Of a stretch of 50,683 nucleotides of DNA, positions 41,401 through 48,305 are shown piece after piece. The DNA is taken from NCBI GenBank assembly GCA_030587405.1, contig JAUQZD010000001.1:1-50683 (forward strand), in the 5' to 3' direction. The stretch is from Candidatus Freyrarchaeum guaymasense (GTDB taxonomy: Archaea > Asgardarchaeota > Jordarchaeia > Jordarchaeales > Freyrarchaeaceae). The notes under the pieces are model-generated. The model did no database searches. It was given only the letters and a program-made list of their open reading frames with translations, and was not told the origin of the DNA. The position numbers and the translations under genes were made by a program. The stretch's first letter is position 1. Every line of letters begins with the position of its first letter.

Positions 41401-41650
41401 TACTCCTAAACCCCTCAACCGTTCTTTCACGTGAAGCCTGAAAGGCACTGCAATGCGCCCTAAAAAAATCCACTTCAACAACCTTTCCCTTCTCACCCAA
41501 CGAGGAATAAGCATCAACGGCCTCTCTGAGTTTTTCAATAGATTCCCTCAGGCGGCCCCTCGCCTCCTCCTCAAACGCCTTCCTGAGAGCCCTTTCAGCT
41601 TTCTCGGTCAGCTGCCTATATCCCCTAGAACCTCTAATCTTATCAATCAA
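38474..41650 (-). CDS. Large TPR-rich protein with C-terminal Ig-like domain
   Basis: A 1058-residue soluble protein. Residues about 1-940 are an almost continuous helical solenoid of TPR-like or SNAP-like repeats (AERALRKAFEEEARGRLRES, YSQSVEYYLQALEKLRRARE, YAKEEEKWADHLYDLAKAYY and others). Residues about 945-1058 form a beta sandwich of the CARDB/NEW3 kind (RIKVSLEIRNIGDKPVILEK, VPPGFKVIGKEREMI, EVDAWQKIDLEIKMIG, KYQPLVIFRDGRN). The last domain is normally found outside cells or in adaptor appendages, which is odd for a protein lacking a signal peptide or TM. It is fused translationally to the longin-like gene. Together they recall a coat- or adaptor-like module (solenoid plus appendage plus longin), but this is inference. 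Confidence 0.7.
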   Translation of the reverse strand: MIDKIRGSRGYRQLTEKAERALRKAFEEEARGRLRESIEKLREAVDAYSSLGEKGKVVEVDFFRAHCSAFQASRERTVEGFRSRIEEAIKILGEVRRLYIKENLSIGRVERDVRIGCCVAFINALRTRLEENVAEKKKIFSRAIDELSKCLERLEKIGDYEKCGILSFWSGEVKLECAPYFEGEEKVNVLLEAAKDFGDAEKFLREAGREKQYLCLEARGERCEVEAALEKRDYDGIISLRAEAAGVYPREDLCGWIHRYNLALLELEILSRENVYGERLSRLNKLLKDSKEVAERLEREEQYDVASEAYLLLGVVGYKMVKLLLTEKARRTILRECYEALKKAYRYARRQVRNDLTVRSLILIPKVVSEYSEVAESDVLKANLVREGAAYGREALNEVKRFPEGNPIVGELYSSMVSYLIAAARVEQEPGRSRELLGNAIRYGEAALEYAKEEEKWADHLYDLAKAYYILSLRGKGEALEKAKSAIKKAREAYIAVDDLVGGVRSAVLSGDIYREAWMRSGDERDYLRAKQSYLEGGRMCSNFDWSEMEGEVLIRLAELEDLKGEYSQSVEYYLQALEKLRRAREERDYAKERARYVEAMANIERGKEKVKVSTSEAASFYRRGAELLPRGYEYEAKFYRALSELLEAEAVSLVDHDKALSLLKSASKKFKEVKQTGRRIGSELERRADVFIKLCEGKTLIEEGLTLHAKGEHSPALVKFSMAIELLRDISGQGEKAEWESIEGYLHFAQGLEKFERGHIGSRDELLEAAELFRVSSEEFVTNKMKNAMLGFFDLCYGWHRILEYIEVDEEAMDVYVTARTHFGRSANFFMDAGLENYTRYAEGMEFLLDGERYARMASMEKLDEARRRYYKLAYESYVKAMEKFSEAGQVALERMVSDKARKLREEEIRQEYLEILGGGRGETTLLGDEIEALRDGFLIVRVREPADRSFFTVGERIKVSLEIRNIGDKPVILEKIKGVVPPGFKVIGKEREMIKDGEVEFNEEVDAWQKIDLEIKMIGERGQDVKYQPLVIFRDGRNRKRFFKPSPVSLLISGGE

Positions 41651-41841
41651 ACCATAAACCCCCCTTTCTCAAACCCTAAAAAGACCTCCATCCCTCCACT
41701 GCGCAATCACATCTTACAGTTTCTTTCTCCCTTAAAAAATGTTAAGAAAGATGCACGATACGGTGGATTCCACCAACCTCATAATAATCTGTTACCAATT
41801 ATACTCTCCCTTTAGGAGGGAAATTAAACCTTGCAACCCTC

Positions 41842-42228
41842 CTACTCCCGCTCCCTAAAGGCGTTAAAAACCCCGTTTTCCCCCTGCTGAAGCCTGAGAA
41901 GTTTAAGTATCTCCTCCGGGCTACCCCTCCCCCTTTCCCTGTTTTTACCTTGCCAATCACCCTTTAAGGATGCGCCCTCCCATTTAGCTCCTCCTTGAAC
42001 CCTATACCTCCTCTCCCAAACCTGAATTATCTTATATATATTGTACACTCCCAGTATGAACCCCAAGAGAGCTCCTAGGACGATTGAAACGGAGGCTATG
42101 GATGGGTTCTGTTCACCCAAGTAATAACCTATATAGGCTCCTGCAAGGACCATTATGGGCAGCTCGCTGCCAACCGCAAGCCACTTACCCACCCCTTCAA
42201 TATTAGCCCTTTTCTCTCTCTCCTTCAA
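41842..42228 (-). CDS. AtpI-like membrane protein next to A-ATPase genes
   Basis: About 129 residues with two TM helices (LPIMVLAGAYIGYYLGE and IVLGALLGFILGVYNIYKII) separated by a short polar turn. This is the layout of AtpI/AtpZ proteins (F0F1-ATPase_gene1/AtpI families), which help assemble the c-ring or move ions in bacterial F-ATPases. The G-x-L-x-G-x-x-x-G-x-Y-N-I-Y-K pattern of the second helix is typical. A charged tail of about 60 residues (EILKLLRLQQGENG) is cytosolic. TTG 42228 is preferred because GGGGGAGG lies 5 nt upstream; the frame itself opens at 42258. It diverges from atpC by about 185 bp. Confidence 0.65.
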   Translation of the reverse strand: MKEREKRANIEGVGKWLAVGSELPIMVLAGAYIGYYLGEQNPSIASVSIVLGALLGFILGVYNIYKIIQVWERRYRVQGGAKWEGASLKGDWQGKNRERGRGSPEEILKLLRLQQGENGVFNAFRERE

Positions 42229-42413
42229 GGGAGCCTCCCCCAAACGATGAACATACAAGTAGATAACTCGCCTCTCAACTTTAAATTAGTTTCCCCCTGT
42301 TCCCCTCCGAGGCAGTAAAAGACTAAACCTTTAATAGTTAAAGTGGTTAAGTGGTTGGTCAGGCAGTTTTAAGTTTTACATTTAAACATGTTAGTGGGGA
42401 GAAGTGGTTTGAG

Positions 42414-43478
42414 ATGGCGTTAGGTGCATCAGAGTACGCGTTTATAAACGCAAGGGTGAGAGGGCTAAAGTCTAAAATGCTCACTTTATCCCAGTATGAG
42501 AAGCTAATTCAAGCATCAGACCTCGACGAGGCTGTAAGATTTCTAAGTACAACACCATACTGGGGCGAACTGTCAAAGGCCCTATCGCAACCACCCATCG
42601 ACGTTGACCAAGTAGACATCGCACTGAGGAGGACGTATGCAAAAGAGATAAAGTCCCTAATAAACAGCGCACCAGCCAAGGCTAAAAAATTCCTCTTAAA
42701 GTATCAGAAGAGGTTCCATTACGAGAATATTAAAGCAATCTTAAGGGTTATCCACAGCGGCGAGTCAAGGGATCAGGCTAGGAAACACCTCGTAGTGTTG
42801 GCACCTGAGGAGGACGCAGAGTATGAGCGCCTTTTAACTGCACAAACGATCCCTCAGCTCGTGGATAGAATTCTAGATCCACGCCTTCGACGGCAACTTC
42901 AAGACGCGCTTCAAATGTATGAGGCAACAAGATCAACCATGCCGCTCGAAGTAGAACTTGACAAGTACTTCTACAAGGAAATTTGGACTGCAATAGATCA
43001 CTTGAGGGCTATGGATCGAAGGTATGCACGGGCCTTTTTCGGATTAAGAATAGGAATAATTAACATAATGACCGTTATAAGAGCAAAACTTCAGGGGATT
43101 GAGCCACAAATAATTGAAAGCCTAATCATACCTATCACTTACCGGGCAGCTCCAGTAGTAAGAGAGCTACTTACTGCAAGAAATATAGAGGAAGCATTAA
43201 ACATGCTCATTGCCACCCCATACAGAGAGCTTGCCCACAAAGTTAGGGAAGCCTATAGGAAAAGCCCAACTCTGTCATCGGTTGAACACACCTTTGAAGA
43301 ACACTTAGTTCAGACAGCGTATCTCTCCATGGCAGGACCCCCCTTCCAAATCGGCACGGTACTCGCCTACCTAGACCTCAAATACTACGAACTACGAAAC
43401 ATTAAAATAATAATTATAGGTAAAGAAGAGAACGTAAACCCGGCAACCATACGTGAACTGCTAGTAGTAATACCCTAG
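42414..43478 (+). CDS. atpC: A-type ATP synthase subunit C
   Basis: Central-stalk socket subunit (V-type d / A-type C), which links the rotor axle to the proteolipid ring. The N-terminus is EYAFINARVRGLKSKMLTLSQYEKLIQASDLDEAVRFL; HYENIKAILRVIHSGE and FGLRIGIINIMTVIRAKLQGI follow the family, and a final YLDLKYYELRNIKIII occurs near the C-terminus. These three repeating blocks give the threefold pseudo-symmetric helical protein. ATG 42414 follows GGGGAGAAG; the frame opens at TTG 42351 but the extra 21 residues do not resemble the family. atpK follows 19 bp later. Confidence 0.92.
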   Translation: MALGASEYAFINARVRGLKSKMLTLSQYEKLIQASDLDEAVRFLSTTPYWGELSKALSQPPIDVDQVDIALRRTYAKEIKSLINSAPAKAKKFLLKYQKRFHYENIKAILRVIHSGESRDQARKHLVVLAPEEDAEYERLLTAQTIPQLVDRILDPRLRRQLQDALQMYEATRSTMPLEVELDKYFYKEIWTAIDHLRAMDRRYARAFFGLRIGIINIMTVIRAKLQGIEPQIIESLIIPITYRAAPVVRELLTARNIEEALNMLIATPYRELAHKVREAYRKSPTLSSVEHTFEEHLVQTAYLSMAGPPFQIGTVLAYLDLKYYELRNIKIIIIGKEENVNPATIRELLVVIP

Positions 43479-43497
43479 TAACTATAAGGTGATTGGA

Positions 43498-43848
43498 ATG
43501 GTAAGCATTCCACTAAGGAAAATGCTCCTGCTGCAAATTGCAGCAATAGCCTTAGCAATAGCCTTGGCATATGCAACCATGTTAGTACTCGCACAACAAC
43601 AATATATACTGCCATCACCTTGGATTACGCAGAACCCTTCATTAGAGAGCGGGCTAGGAAAAATAGGAGCAGGTATAGCAATAGGAGTAGCAGGGTTCGG
43701 GGCAGGCATAGGTATGGGAACCGCCGGTGCAGCTGCAATCGGCGCGATAGCGGAGAGACCTGAAGTATTCGGTAGGACCATGATATATATAGTGTTCATA
43801 GAAGCTATTGCAATTTACGCGTTAGTTGTTGCTTTCATGGTGATGTAA
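43498..43848 (+). CDS. atpK: A-type ATP synthase proteolipid subunit K (c-ring)
   Basis: Membrane rotor subunit. After an N-terminal hydrophobic leader (LLLQIAAIALAIALAYATML) and a short polar stretch, one hairpin follows. Helix 1 is GLGKIGAGIAIGVAGFGAGIGMG, the loop is AIAERPEVFGR, and helix 2 is TMIYIVFIEAIAIYALVVAFMV with the ion-binding Glu. The leader looks like a cleaved signal or extra TM, as in several archaeal K subunits. ATG 43498 has GGTGAT 4 nt upstream. The ring would be built of single-hairpin, one-carboxylate subunits, favouring a normal ion-to-ATP ratio. There is a gap of 293 bp to the next gene with no supported gene in it. Confidence 0.92.
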   Translation: MVSIPLRKMLLLQIAAIALAIALAYATMLVLAQQQYILPSPWITQNPSLESGLGKIGAGIAIGVAGFGAGIGMGTAGAAAIGAIAERPEVFGRTMIYIVFIEAIAIYALVVAFMVM

Positions 43849-44141
43849 CTACATCTCTTTCTATTTTTTTACGTCGTTCTTCTTTAACGAAATCTATTCT
43901 TACTCCAATTAGCCTACCAGTCGTTCGAACAGCAATCAAAAGAGAATGAACTTCTCATATAGAGAAACGAAAAGTTGCATTCTAAAGTGGAAGACGGCAA
44001 CAACTCGCCTAAAAACTCGTCTAAAAAGAGGTGAACATCGATTTCAGCTCCATAAATTGTTAAGAAAGAGATTTGGGTTGGATGTGTTCTTGACGGCTGC
44101 AACGCTCCTCTTTTATTTTTAGGGTGTTCCCCTCCGGGAAA

Positions 44142-44804
44142 CTAGGAAGCGAAAAGAATCTTTGCTATTTTAACCCTAATGTCTTTTTCTTCTCTTTCAA
44201 GTATAGATTCAAACGTGTTATTTATAAGTAGGCTTCTATCCTTCCTACGTATTATCGCACCACCTGTAGCATATATAGTTTCTCCTGATTTCTCTAAAGT
44301 GGTCTTCACCCCAGTCTTCTCACTTACCTCGCTTGCTATCTTTTCTAAGTTCAGTTCTATGTTTGCGTGCTCCTTTGGGAGAACTACCTCTAATTCTCCT
44401 CCTCCTATGGCTATTGCTCCTCTTTCAATAATCTTTTCAAGGATCCGGCCGTAATCCTTCGATGTTACTAGCTCTTCAAGTCTTCTTTTCGCCTCTTCAA
44501 GCACCCTCTTTATCCCTTCTTCCTTGGCTACGGTTACCATCTGTCTAGCTTTGAGTTTTGCTTCCGCAATCACCTTCCTCTTCTCCCTCTCCGCTGCTTC
44601 CACCTCTTTCCTAAGTATTTCACTCGCCTTCCTTTCAGCTCTCTTCTCAGCTTCTTCAATCACCTTCTCCACCCTCTTACGCGCCTCCTCTAGGATTCTC
44701 TGTGCTTCCCTGTTAGCGTCATCCATGATCTTCTTCCTTATCCTTTCCAGCCTCTCCTCAATCGGCGTCTCCTCAAACTTTCTAACCTCCACCTGCTCGC
44801 TCAT
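44142..44804 (-). CDS. atpE: A-type ATP synthase subunit E
   Basis: Peripheral-stalk subunit E, about 220 residues. The N-terminal half is a long charged helix (EERLERIRKKIMDDANREAQ through ARQMVTVAKEEGIKRVLEEA) that pairs with subunit H. The C-terminal globular part has EELVTSKDYGRILEKIIERG, GGELEVVLPKEH and YATGGAIIRRKDRSLLINNTFESILE with the family's late strand pattern. ATG 44804 lies behind GGGGTGAT. It is 5 bp after subunit H on the same strand, facing atpC-atpK. The N-terminal acidic extension (SEQVEVRKFEETPIE) is somewhat long. Confidence 0.9.
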   Translation of the reverse strand: MSEQVEVRKFEETPIEERLERIRKKIMDDANREAQRILEEARKRVEKVIEEAEKRAERKASEILRKEVEAAEREKRKVIAEAKLKARQMVTVAKEEGIKRVLEEAKRRLEELVTSKDYGRILEKIIERGAIAIGGGELEVVLPKEHANIELNLEKIASEVSEKTGVKTTLEKSGETIYATGGAIIRRKDRSLLINNTFESILEREEKDIRVKIAKILFAS

Positions 44805-44809
44805 CACGA

Positions 44810-45124
44810 TCACCCCACTAGGACAGCGTTTAAAACGGCCTTCACGGCTTCCTCCAGATTCTCCTCGATTTGCCTTCTTATGGCTGAAACCTCCTTCTCT
44901 GCCTCCTTAATTATTCTCTCCGCCTCCTTCTCCGCCTCTTTCCTGGCCTCTTCAGCCTTCCTCTTCGCCTCTAATTCGGCCTTTTCAACCATCTCCTTCT
45001 CTATCTGCACCGCCTTCTCGGTTGCGGCGGCCTCCAGCCTTTCCGCCTCCTCGCTTGCCTCTAAGATCCTCTTTCCAGCCTCAGCCTCGATCCTCCTAAT
45101 CTCTTTAAGAGCCTCGGAAGCCAA
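44810..45124 (-). CDS. atpH: A-type ATP synthase subunit H (peripheral stalk)
   Basis: About 104 residues, nearly all charged coiled coil with right-handed hendecad-like spacing (RIEAEAGKRILEASEEAERL, EAKRKAEEARKEAEKEAERI, EVSAIRRQIEENLEEAVKAV), as expected for subunit H/G, the partner of E in the peripheral stalk. TTG 45124 is chosen since GAGGGGTGG lies 5 nt upstream and the product starts MASEALKEIRRI; the frame opens three codons earlier. It is the first gene of the H-E pair. Subunit I, normally next to H, is absent here. Confidence 0.85.
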   Translation of the reverse strand: MASEALKEIRRIEAEAGKRILEASEEAERLEAAATEKAVQIEKEMVEKAELEAKRKAEEARKEAEKEAERIIKEAEKEVSAIRRQIEENLEEAVKAVLNAVLVG

Positions 45125-45224
45125 GTTGACCACCCCTCAAGCCATGCCTCAAATGATAAAAGCTTACACTTTAATCTTTCGATCACCTCAAACCGGATGT
45201 GAACAGCCTAATAGGTGACCATAG

Positions 45225-45235
45225 TTTTATATATG
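45225..45235 (+). promoter_or_regulatory. TATA box of the TSUP transporter gene
   Basis: TTTTATATATG is one of the best box A matches in the window. It predicts a transcript start near 45255 and so a leader of about 88 nt before the TTG at 45343. Confidence 0.5.
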
Positions 45236-45254
45236 ATGCCCTAAATCCACGTTC

Positions 45255-45342
45255 ATTCTAGCTTTCACCTCGGCGACGCCGGGAACAGGCCTCTGCGTAA
45301 ACTGGACTGGAGTACTCGCCTCTGCGCGGCGGGTGAAAGGAA
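45255..45342 (+). promoter_or_regulatory. Structured leader that could hide the ribosome site
   Basis: CTTTCACC (45262-45269) is an exact complement of GGTGAAAG (45332-45339), which is the ribosome-binding region of the transporter gene. Between them are a small GGC-GAC-GCC hairpin, two direct copies of GCCTCTGCG (45289-45297 and 45318-45326, period 29) and the palindrome GAGTACTC. Pairing of the two arms would block translation, so ligand or temperature control is possible. It does not match a riboswitch class I know. Confidence 0.45.
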
Positions 45343-46128
45343 TTGGACTGGATCTGGGTGCTGACCACCGTGGCAGTGGGAGTCCTCGCCGGCTTGGTTA
45401 CAGGCTTCACCGGTGCAAGTGGCGTTATGATCATCGTTCCAGGGTTAACCCTTCTGCTCAGCATTCCCGTCCACGCCGCCATAGGAACCAGTCTAGCTGT
45501 CGACGTGGTAACATCCTTGGCCGTCGCATATACCTACAGGCAGAGCGGCAACATCGACTTAAAGTCGGGTTTATGGGTTATAGCCGGAGCAGTAGTTGGA
45601 GGGCCGTTGGGAAGCTGCCTTTCAACGTGTATTTCTGAGGTCAGCCTCGGCGGGCTCTTTGGCATCCTGCTGGTTTTAAGCGGCGTCACCATATGGAAGC
45701 GGGGAGTTAAAGGAATCCTTTACATGCTAAGGGAGAGAAGAGCACCCGATGAGGTACTGCTTAGGAAGCACAAGGCTGCCGCCCTACTGCTTGGATGCTG
45801 CATAGGCGCCTTCAGCGGCGTCTTCGGAGCCGGGGGAGGAATACTGGTCCTCCTCATATTGGTATTCCTGCTGAAATACGACCTCCACAAGGCAGTCGGC
45901 ACGTCAACGCTGGTAATGGCGATCATCGCAGCCTCAGCGGCCGCTGGACACTTCATGAACGGAAACGTTAACCTCGCCGCCTTCCTCTTTGCAGGTGTCA
46001 GCGCTGTTGGAGGAGGGAGACTCTGCGCCACGGTGGCAAATAGGGTTTCAGAGGAAACCCTAGGCAAAATTATAGGTGCAATATTCGCCTTCCTAGGCGT
46101 CTTAATGACTGCAGAATACTTCCTCTAG
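45343..46128 (+). CDS. TSUP/TauE-SafE family anion transporter
   Basis: A 261-residue membrane protein with about seven to eight helices in two homologous halves. Each half has the TSUP glycine-rich signature: GVLAGLVTGFTGASGVMIIVPGLTLLL near the start and GCCIGAFSGVFGAGGGILVLLILVF in the middle. AVGTSTLVMAIIAASAAAGH and a final LGKIIGAIFAFLGVLMTAEYF complete the family. Members move sulfite, thiosulfate, sulfoacetate or other organic anions. TTG start with GGGTGAAAGG, which is part of a potential hairpin (see the leader). Substrate unknown; a sulfur anion would fit the sulfur-using lipoate and tRNA-thiolation genes nearby only loosely. Confidence 0.88.
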   Translation: MDWIWVLTTVAVGVLAGLVTGFTGASGVMIIVPGLTLLLSIPVHAAIGTSLAVDVVTSLAVAYTYRQSGNIDLKSGLWVIAGAVVGGPLGSCLSTCISEVSLGGLFGILLVLSGVTIWKRGVKGILYMLRERRAPDEVLLRKHKAAALLLGCCIGAFSGVFGAGGGILVLLILVFLLKYDLHKAVGTSTLVMAIIAASAAAGHFMNGNVNLAAFLFAGVSAVGGGRLCATVANRVSEETLGKIIGAIFAFLGVLMTAEYFL

Positions 46129-46195
46129 CTTCCTTCAACACCCTCCCAGAACCTTATTAAATTATTTTCCTACTTTCTTTTTTCTGGTGGTTTGA

Positions 46196-46654
46196 ATGAT
46201 ACGTTTACACCACGTTGGAATAGTTGTGCATGATTTGAAGTCTGCTGTTTCAAGGTACTGCCGGGCGATTGGAGTTAACGAGGAAACCATAATTTTCCAG
46301 CGCGGCCAGTACGCTACGGAGAGGGGGGAAGTGGAGGAGTTCGAGTACGCCTTCATACCTGCAGGGGGTGGAACGTTCATAGAGCTGGTCATGCCGGTAA
46401 GCGAGGGGCCAACCATGAGGTACCTTAGGAAGAGAGGTGAGGGACTTTTCCACCTTGCGTTCGAAGCGGACGACGTGGAGTCAGCTGTAAAGCAGTTCCA
46501 AGACGCAGGGATCCCCCTCGCAGGGAGAACCCCGACGGGAAAGCTGCTCTCAGTCTTCTTCCATCCGAAACATGCCAACGGAGTTCTTCTCCAACTGGTG
46601 AAGAAGGGCCTCTTCCTCCAAGATGGAAGCGTCAACCCAGAAGCATTAAAATAG
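46196..46654 (+). CDS. VOC-family protein, methylmalonyl-CoA epimerase-like
   Basis: A 152-residue glyoxalase-fold protein like methylmalonyl-CoA epimerase: RLHHVGIVVHDLKSAVSRYC at the start, YAFIPAGGGTFIELVMPVSE, GEGLFHLAFEADDVESAVKQ and SVFFHPKHANGVLLQLVKK. Metal ligands by position are His6, Glu63, His86 and residue 133, which is Gln where epimerases normally have Glu (GxLxELV). The rest of the pattern, including the FLRKRGEGLHH-type loop, is epimerase-like. Activity could be altered or another VOC reaction used. ATG with GGTGG upstream. Monocistronic; no mutase gene is in the window. Confidence 0.75.
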   Translation: MIRLHHVGIVVHDLKSAVSRYCRAIGVNEETIIFQRGQYATERGEVEEFEYAFIPAGGGTFIELVMPVSEGPTMRYLRKRGEGLFHLAFEADDVESAVKQFQDAGIPLAGRTPTGKLLSVFFHPKHANGVLLQLVKKGLFLQDGSVNPEALK

Positions 46655-47025
46655 TCGACAACCCGGAGGGTGCGTGCTGCATAACTCCCTCCCTCATTAT
46701 TTCATTCTTTCTTTCATTCTTTCATTCGCGTCCCTTACTCCAAGGACACTTAGCAAAAACACATCGGACACCGCTAAACCCTTAAATCACCATCAACACA
46801 ATTTAGGGATACAAGGGCTCCCTCCGCAGCAGCTTGGCATCAGGATCCCTCCCAAACAGTACGTCACCCATCACGCCGGGAAACGCTTAAAGAGCGCCTC
46901 TTTCAGCCTCCTCCGTGGTGAACAGGAAAGCAGCCGTAACCTGCGGCAAGACGCTGGAAACTAACTTTTTTAAGCAGTGCTTCCCTGTCTTTCTAACGTG
47001 AACGGGGAGCGCTGGAGGTGAATCG
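46655..47025. other. Intergenic region, no supported gene; possible coding relic
   Basis: The left part has repeats of TTCATTCTTT (46701-46728). On the - strand between about 46960 and 46815, a frame interrupted by one TAA reads TTEEAERGAL then FPGVMGDVLFGRDPDAKLLR, which has the look of protein-coding sequence, but I cannot name it. The region also holds the ribosome site (GGAGGTGA) of the gene at 47026. Confidence 0.3.
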
Positions 47026-47529
47026 TTGAGGGAGCGTCATATTAGCGGCTCAGTGCTGGGTGGAGGAGAGTACATGCACGTCTTCGCCGACGTCCTCGAC
47101 CGTGAACTAAACTTCACCAGCTTGAAGACTAAAAGGGTTGGACCCTACGAGTGGCGTCTACGTATGGGGCTCGGCGTGAAAGGTAGCATAAAGCTTTCGA
47201 GGGTAAACGGCGACATAAAGTATGACCTGGTGGTCGGGTTGGGTAGAACCCCCATCCTCCTATCGATAGCGATCGCAGCAGCCTCCCTGCTCCTCTCACT
47301 CTTCTTCCTCTTCTTCGGCTTCGTCTTCTTCATATTCCTGTTTCCCCTCATACTCGACCTTTGGAACGCTGACAAAGCGGAAAGGGAAGCCTTAGACGCC
47401 ATAGAGTCGGCGCAGATGCTCGTCTTCACAGGAACCATAGAGCCCCGCCGGCGAAGAAGGTGCCCTTACTGCGGGTTTAACCCCCCAAACTGGGCAGTCT
47501 ACTGTCCGAAATGCGGTTCAAAACTCTAA
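47026..47529 (+). CDS. Membrane protein with C-terminal zinc ribbon, unknown
   Basis: Not recognised. A 167-residue protein with an N-terminal soluble beta-rich half (GGEYMHVFADVLDRELNFTS, WRLRMGLGVKGSIKLSRVNG). Two adjacent TM helices follow (PILLSIAIAAASLLLSLFFL and FGFVFFIFLFPLILDLW), then a helical linker and a zinc ribbon CPYCGFNPPNWAVYCPKCGSKL at the very end. The ribbon type (CPxCG...CPxCG) is common in archaeal membrane-associated proteins. TTG start with GGAGGTGA. It is convergent with the E1-like gene. No function can be inferred. Confidence 0.6.
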   Translation: MRERHISGSVLGGGEYMHVFADVLDRELNFTSLKTKRVGPYEWRLRMGLGVKGSIKLSRVNGDIKYDLVVGLGRTPILLSIAIAAASLLLSLFFLFFGFVFFIFLFPLILDLWNADKAEREALDAIESAQMLVFTGTIEPRRRRRCPYCGFNPPNWAVYCPKCGSKL

Positions 47530-47552
47530 TCGAACATGAAACCTCTCTAAAC

Positions 47553-48305
47553 TTACAAGTTTATTTTGCCGCAAACTGGGCAGTCCGGGTCCCTTCCAAC
47601 GTCCACCACCATGAAGCTGCCTGCTTCACCATCGTATATCAGCAATCTGCCCACGAGCGGCTCCCCGATCCCCGTAACCACTTTTACTGCCTCGTTCGCC
47701 TCCAGGCACCCCATTACGCCCGGAGTCATCCCGGCGACGGGGATCAGCCCTTCTTCAGGCGGTAACCTTGGAAAAATACATTGAAGGCATGGACCCTTAC
47801 CCGGAATTATGGTCGTCAGCTGCCCCTGAAACCCGTACACCCCTGCGTGGACGAACACTTTCCCTTCCTCAACGCACGCCCTGTTAACGATCACCCTTGA
47901 GGAGAAGTTGTCCAGCCCGTCAACTACCAAGTCCACTTCCCTCACTACGTCATGGACATTATCTCTTCCGATCTTCTCCATTAGAGTTTCAACTTCCACT
48001 TCCGGGTTCAACTCTTCAATTTTCTCCTTAGCGCTTTCAACCTTCGGCTTGCCTACGTCCCTTTCCCAGTGAAGTATCTGCCTGTTAAGGTTGCTAAGCT
48101 CAACTTCCCCCTCGTCTACGAGTAAGAGTTTACCTACCCCCGCAGCCGCGAGGTAGATGGAGGCGGGGGAGCCAAGCCCCCCCAATCCAATGACCGCCAC
48201 CTTCGCCCTCTTAAGCTTCCCCTGCCCCTCCTCACCCCACCCCTTAATTATCATCTGGCGATTATACCTCTCAGCCTCTCTCCTACTTAACCTGCTACTT
48301 CCCAT
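47553..48305 (-). CDS. ThiF/MoeB/UbaA-type E1-like adenylyltransferase
   Basis: An ATP-dependent enzyme that adenylates the C-terminal Gly of ubiquitin-like sulfur carriers (ThiS/MoaD/SAMP). Motifs are RYNRQMIIKGWGEEGQGKL at the start, VAVIGLGGLGSPASIYLAAAG (nucleotide loop), LVDEGEVELSNLNRQILH with the DxxxxSNLxRQ signature, VDGLDNFSSRVIVNRAC, and zinc Cys pairs CLQCIFP and CPVCG. Length 250 matches MoeB/UbaA without a rhodanese domain. Its ATG overlaps the end of the GH15 gene by 11 bp, so translation is coupled. It may supply sulfur carriers to the TtuA tRNA-thiolation protein or to molybdopterin synthesis; the carrier itself is not in the window. Confidence 0.9.
   Translation of the reverse strand: MGSSRLSRREAERYNRQMIIKGWGEEGQGKLKRAKVAVIGLGGLGSPASIYLAAAGVGKLLLVDEGEVELSNLNRQILHWERDVGKPKVESAKEKIEELNPEVEVETLMEKIGRDNVHDVVREVDLVVDGLDNFSSRVIVNRACVEEGKVFVHAGVYGFQGQLTTIIPGKGPCLQCIFPRLPPEEGLIPVAGMTPGVMGCLEANEAVKVVTGIGEPLVGRLLIYDGEAGSFMVVDVGRDPDCPVCGKINL

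Noticed and set aside
43946..44122. Basic 58-codon frame between atpK and atpE
   Set aside because: Lys/Arg-rich and compact like a small ribosomal protein, but it matches none I know and has no good ribosome site; left unannotated.
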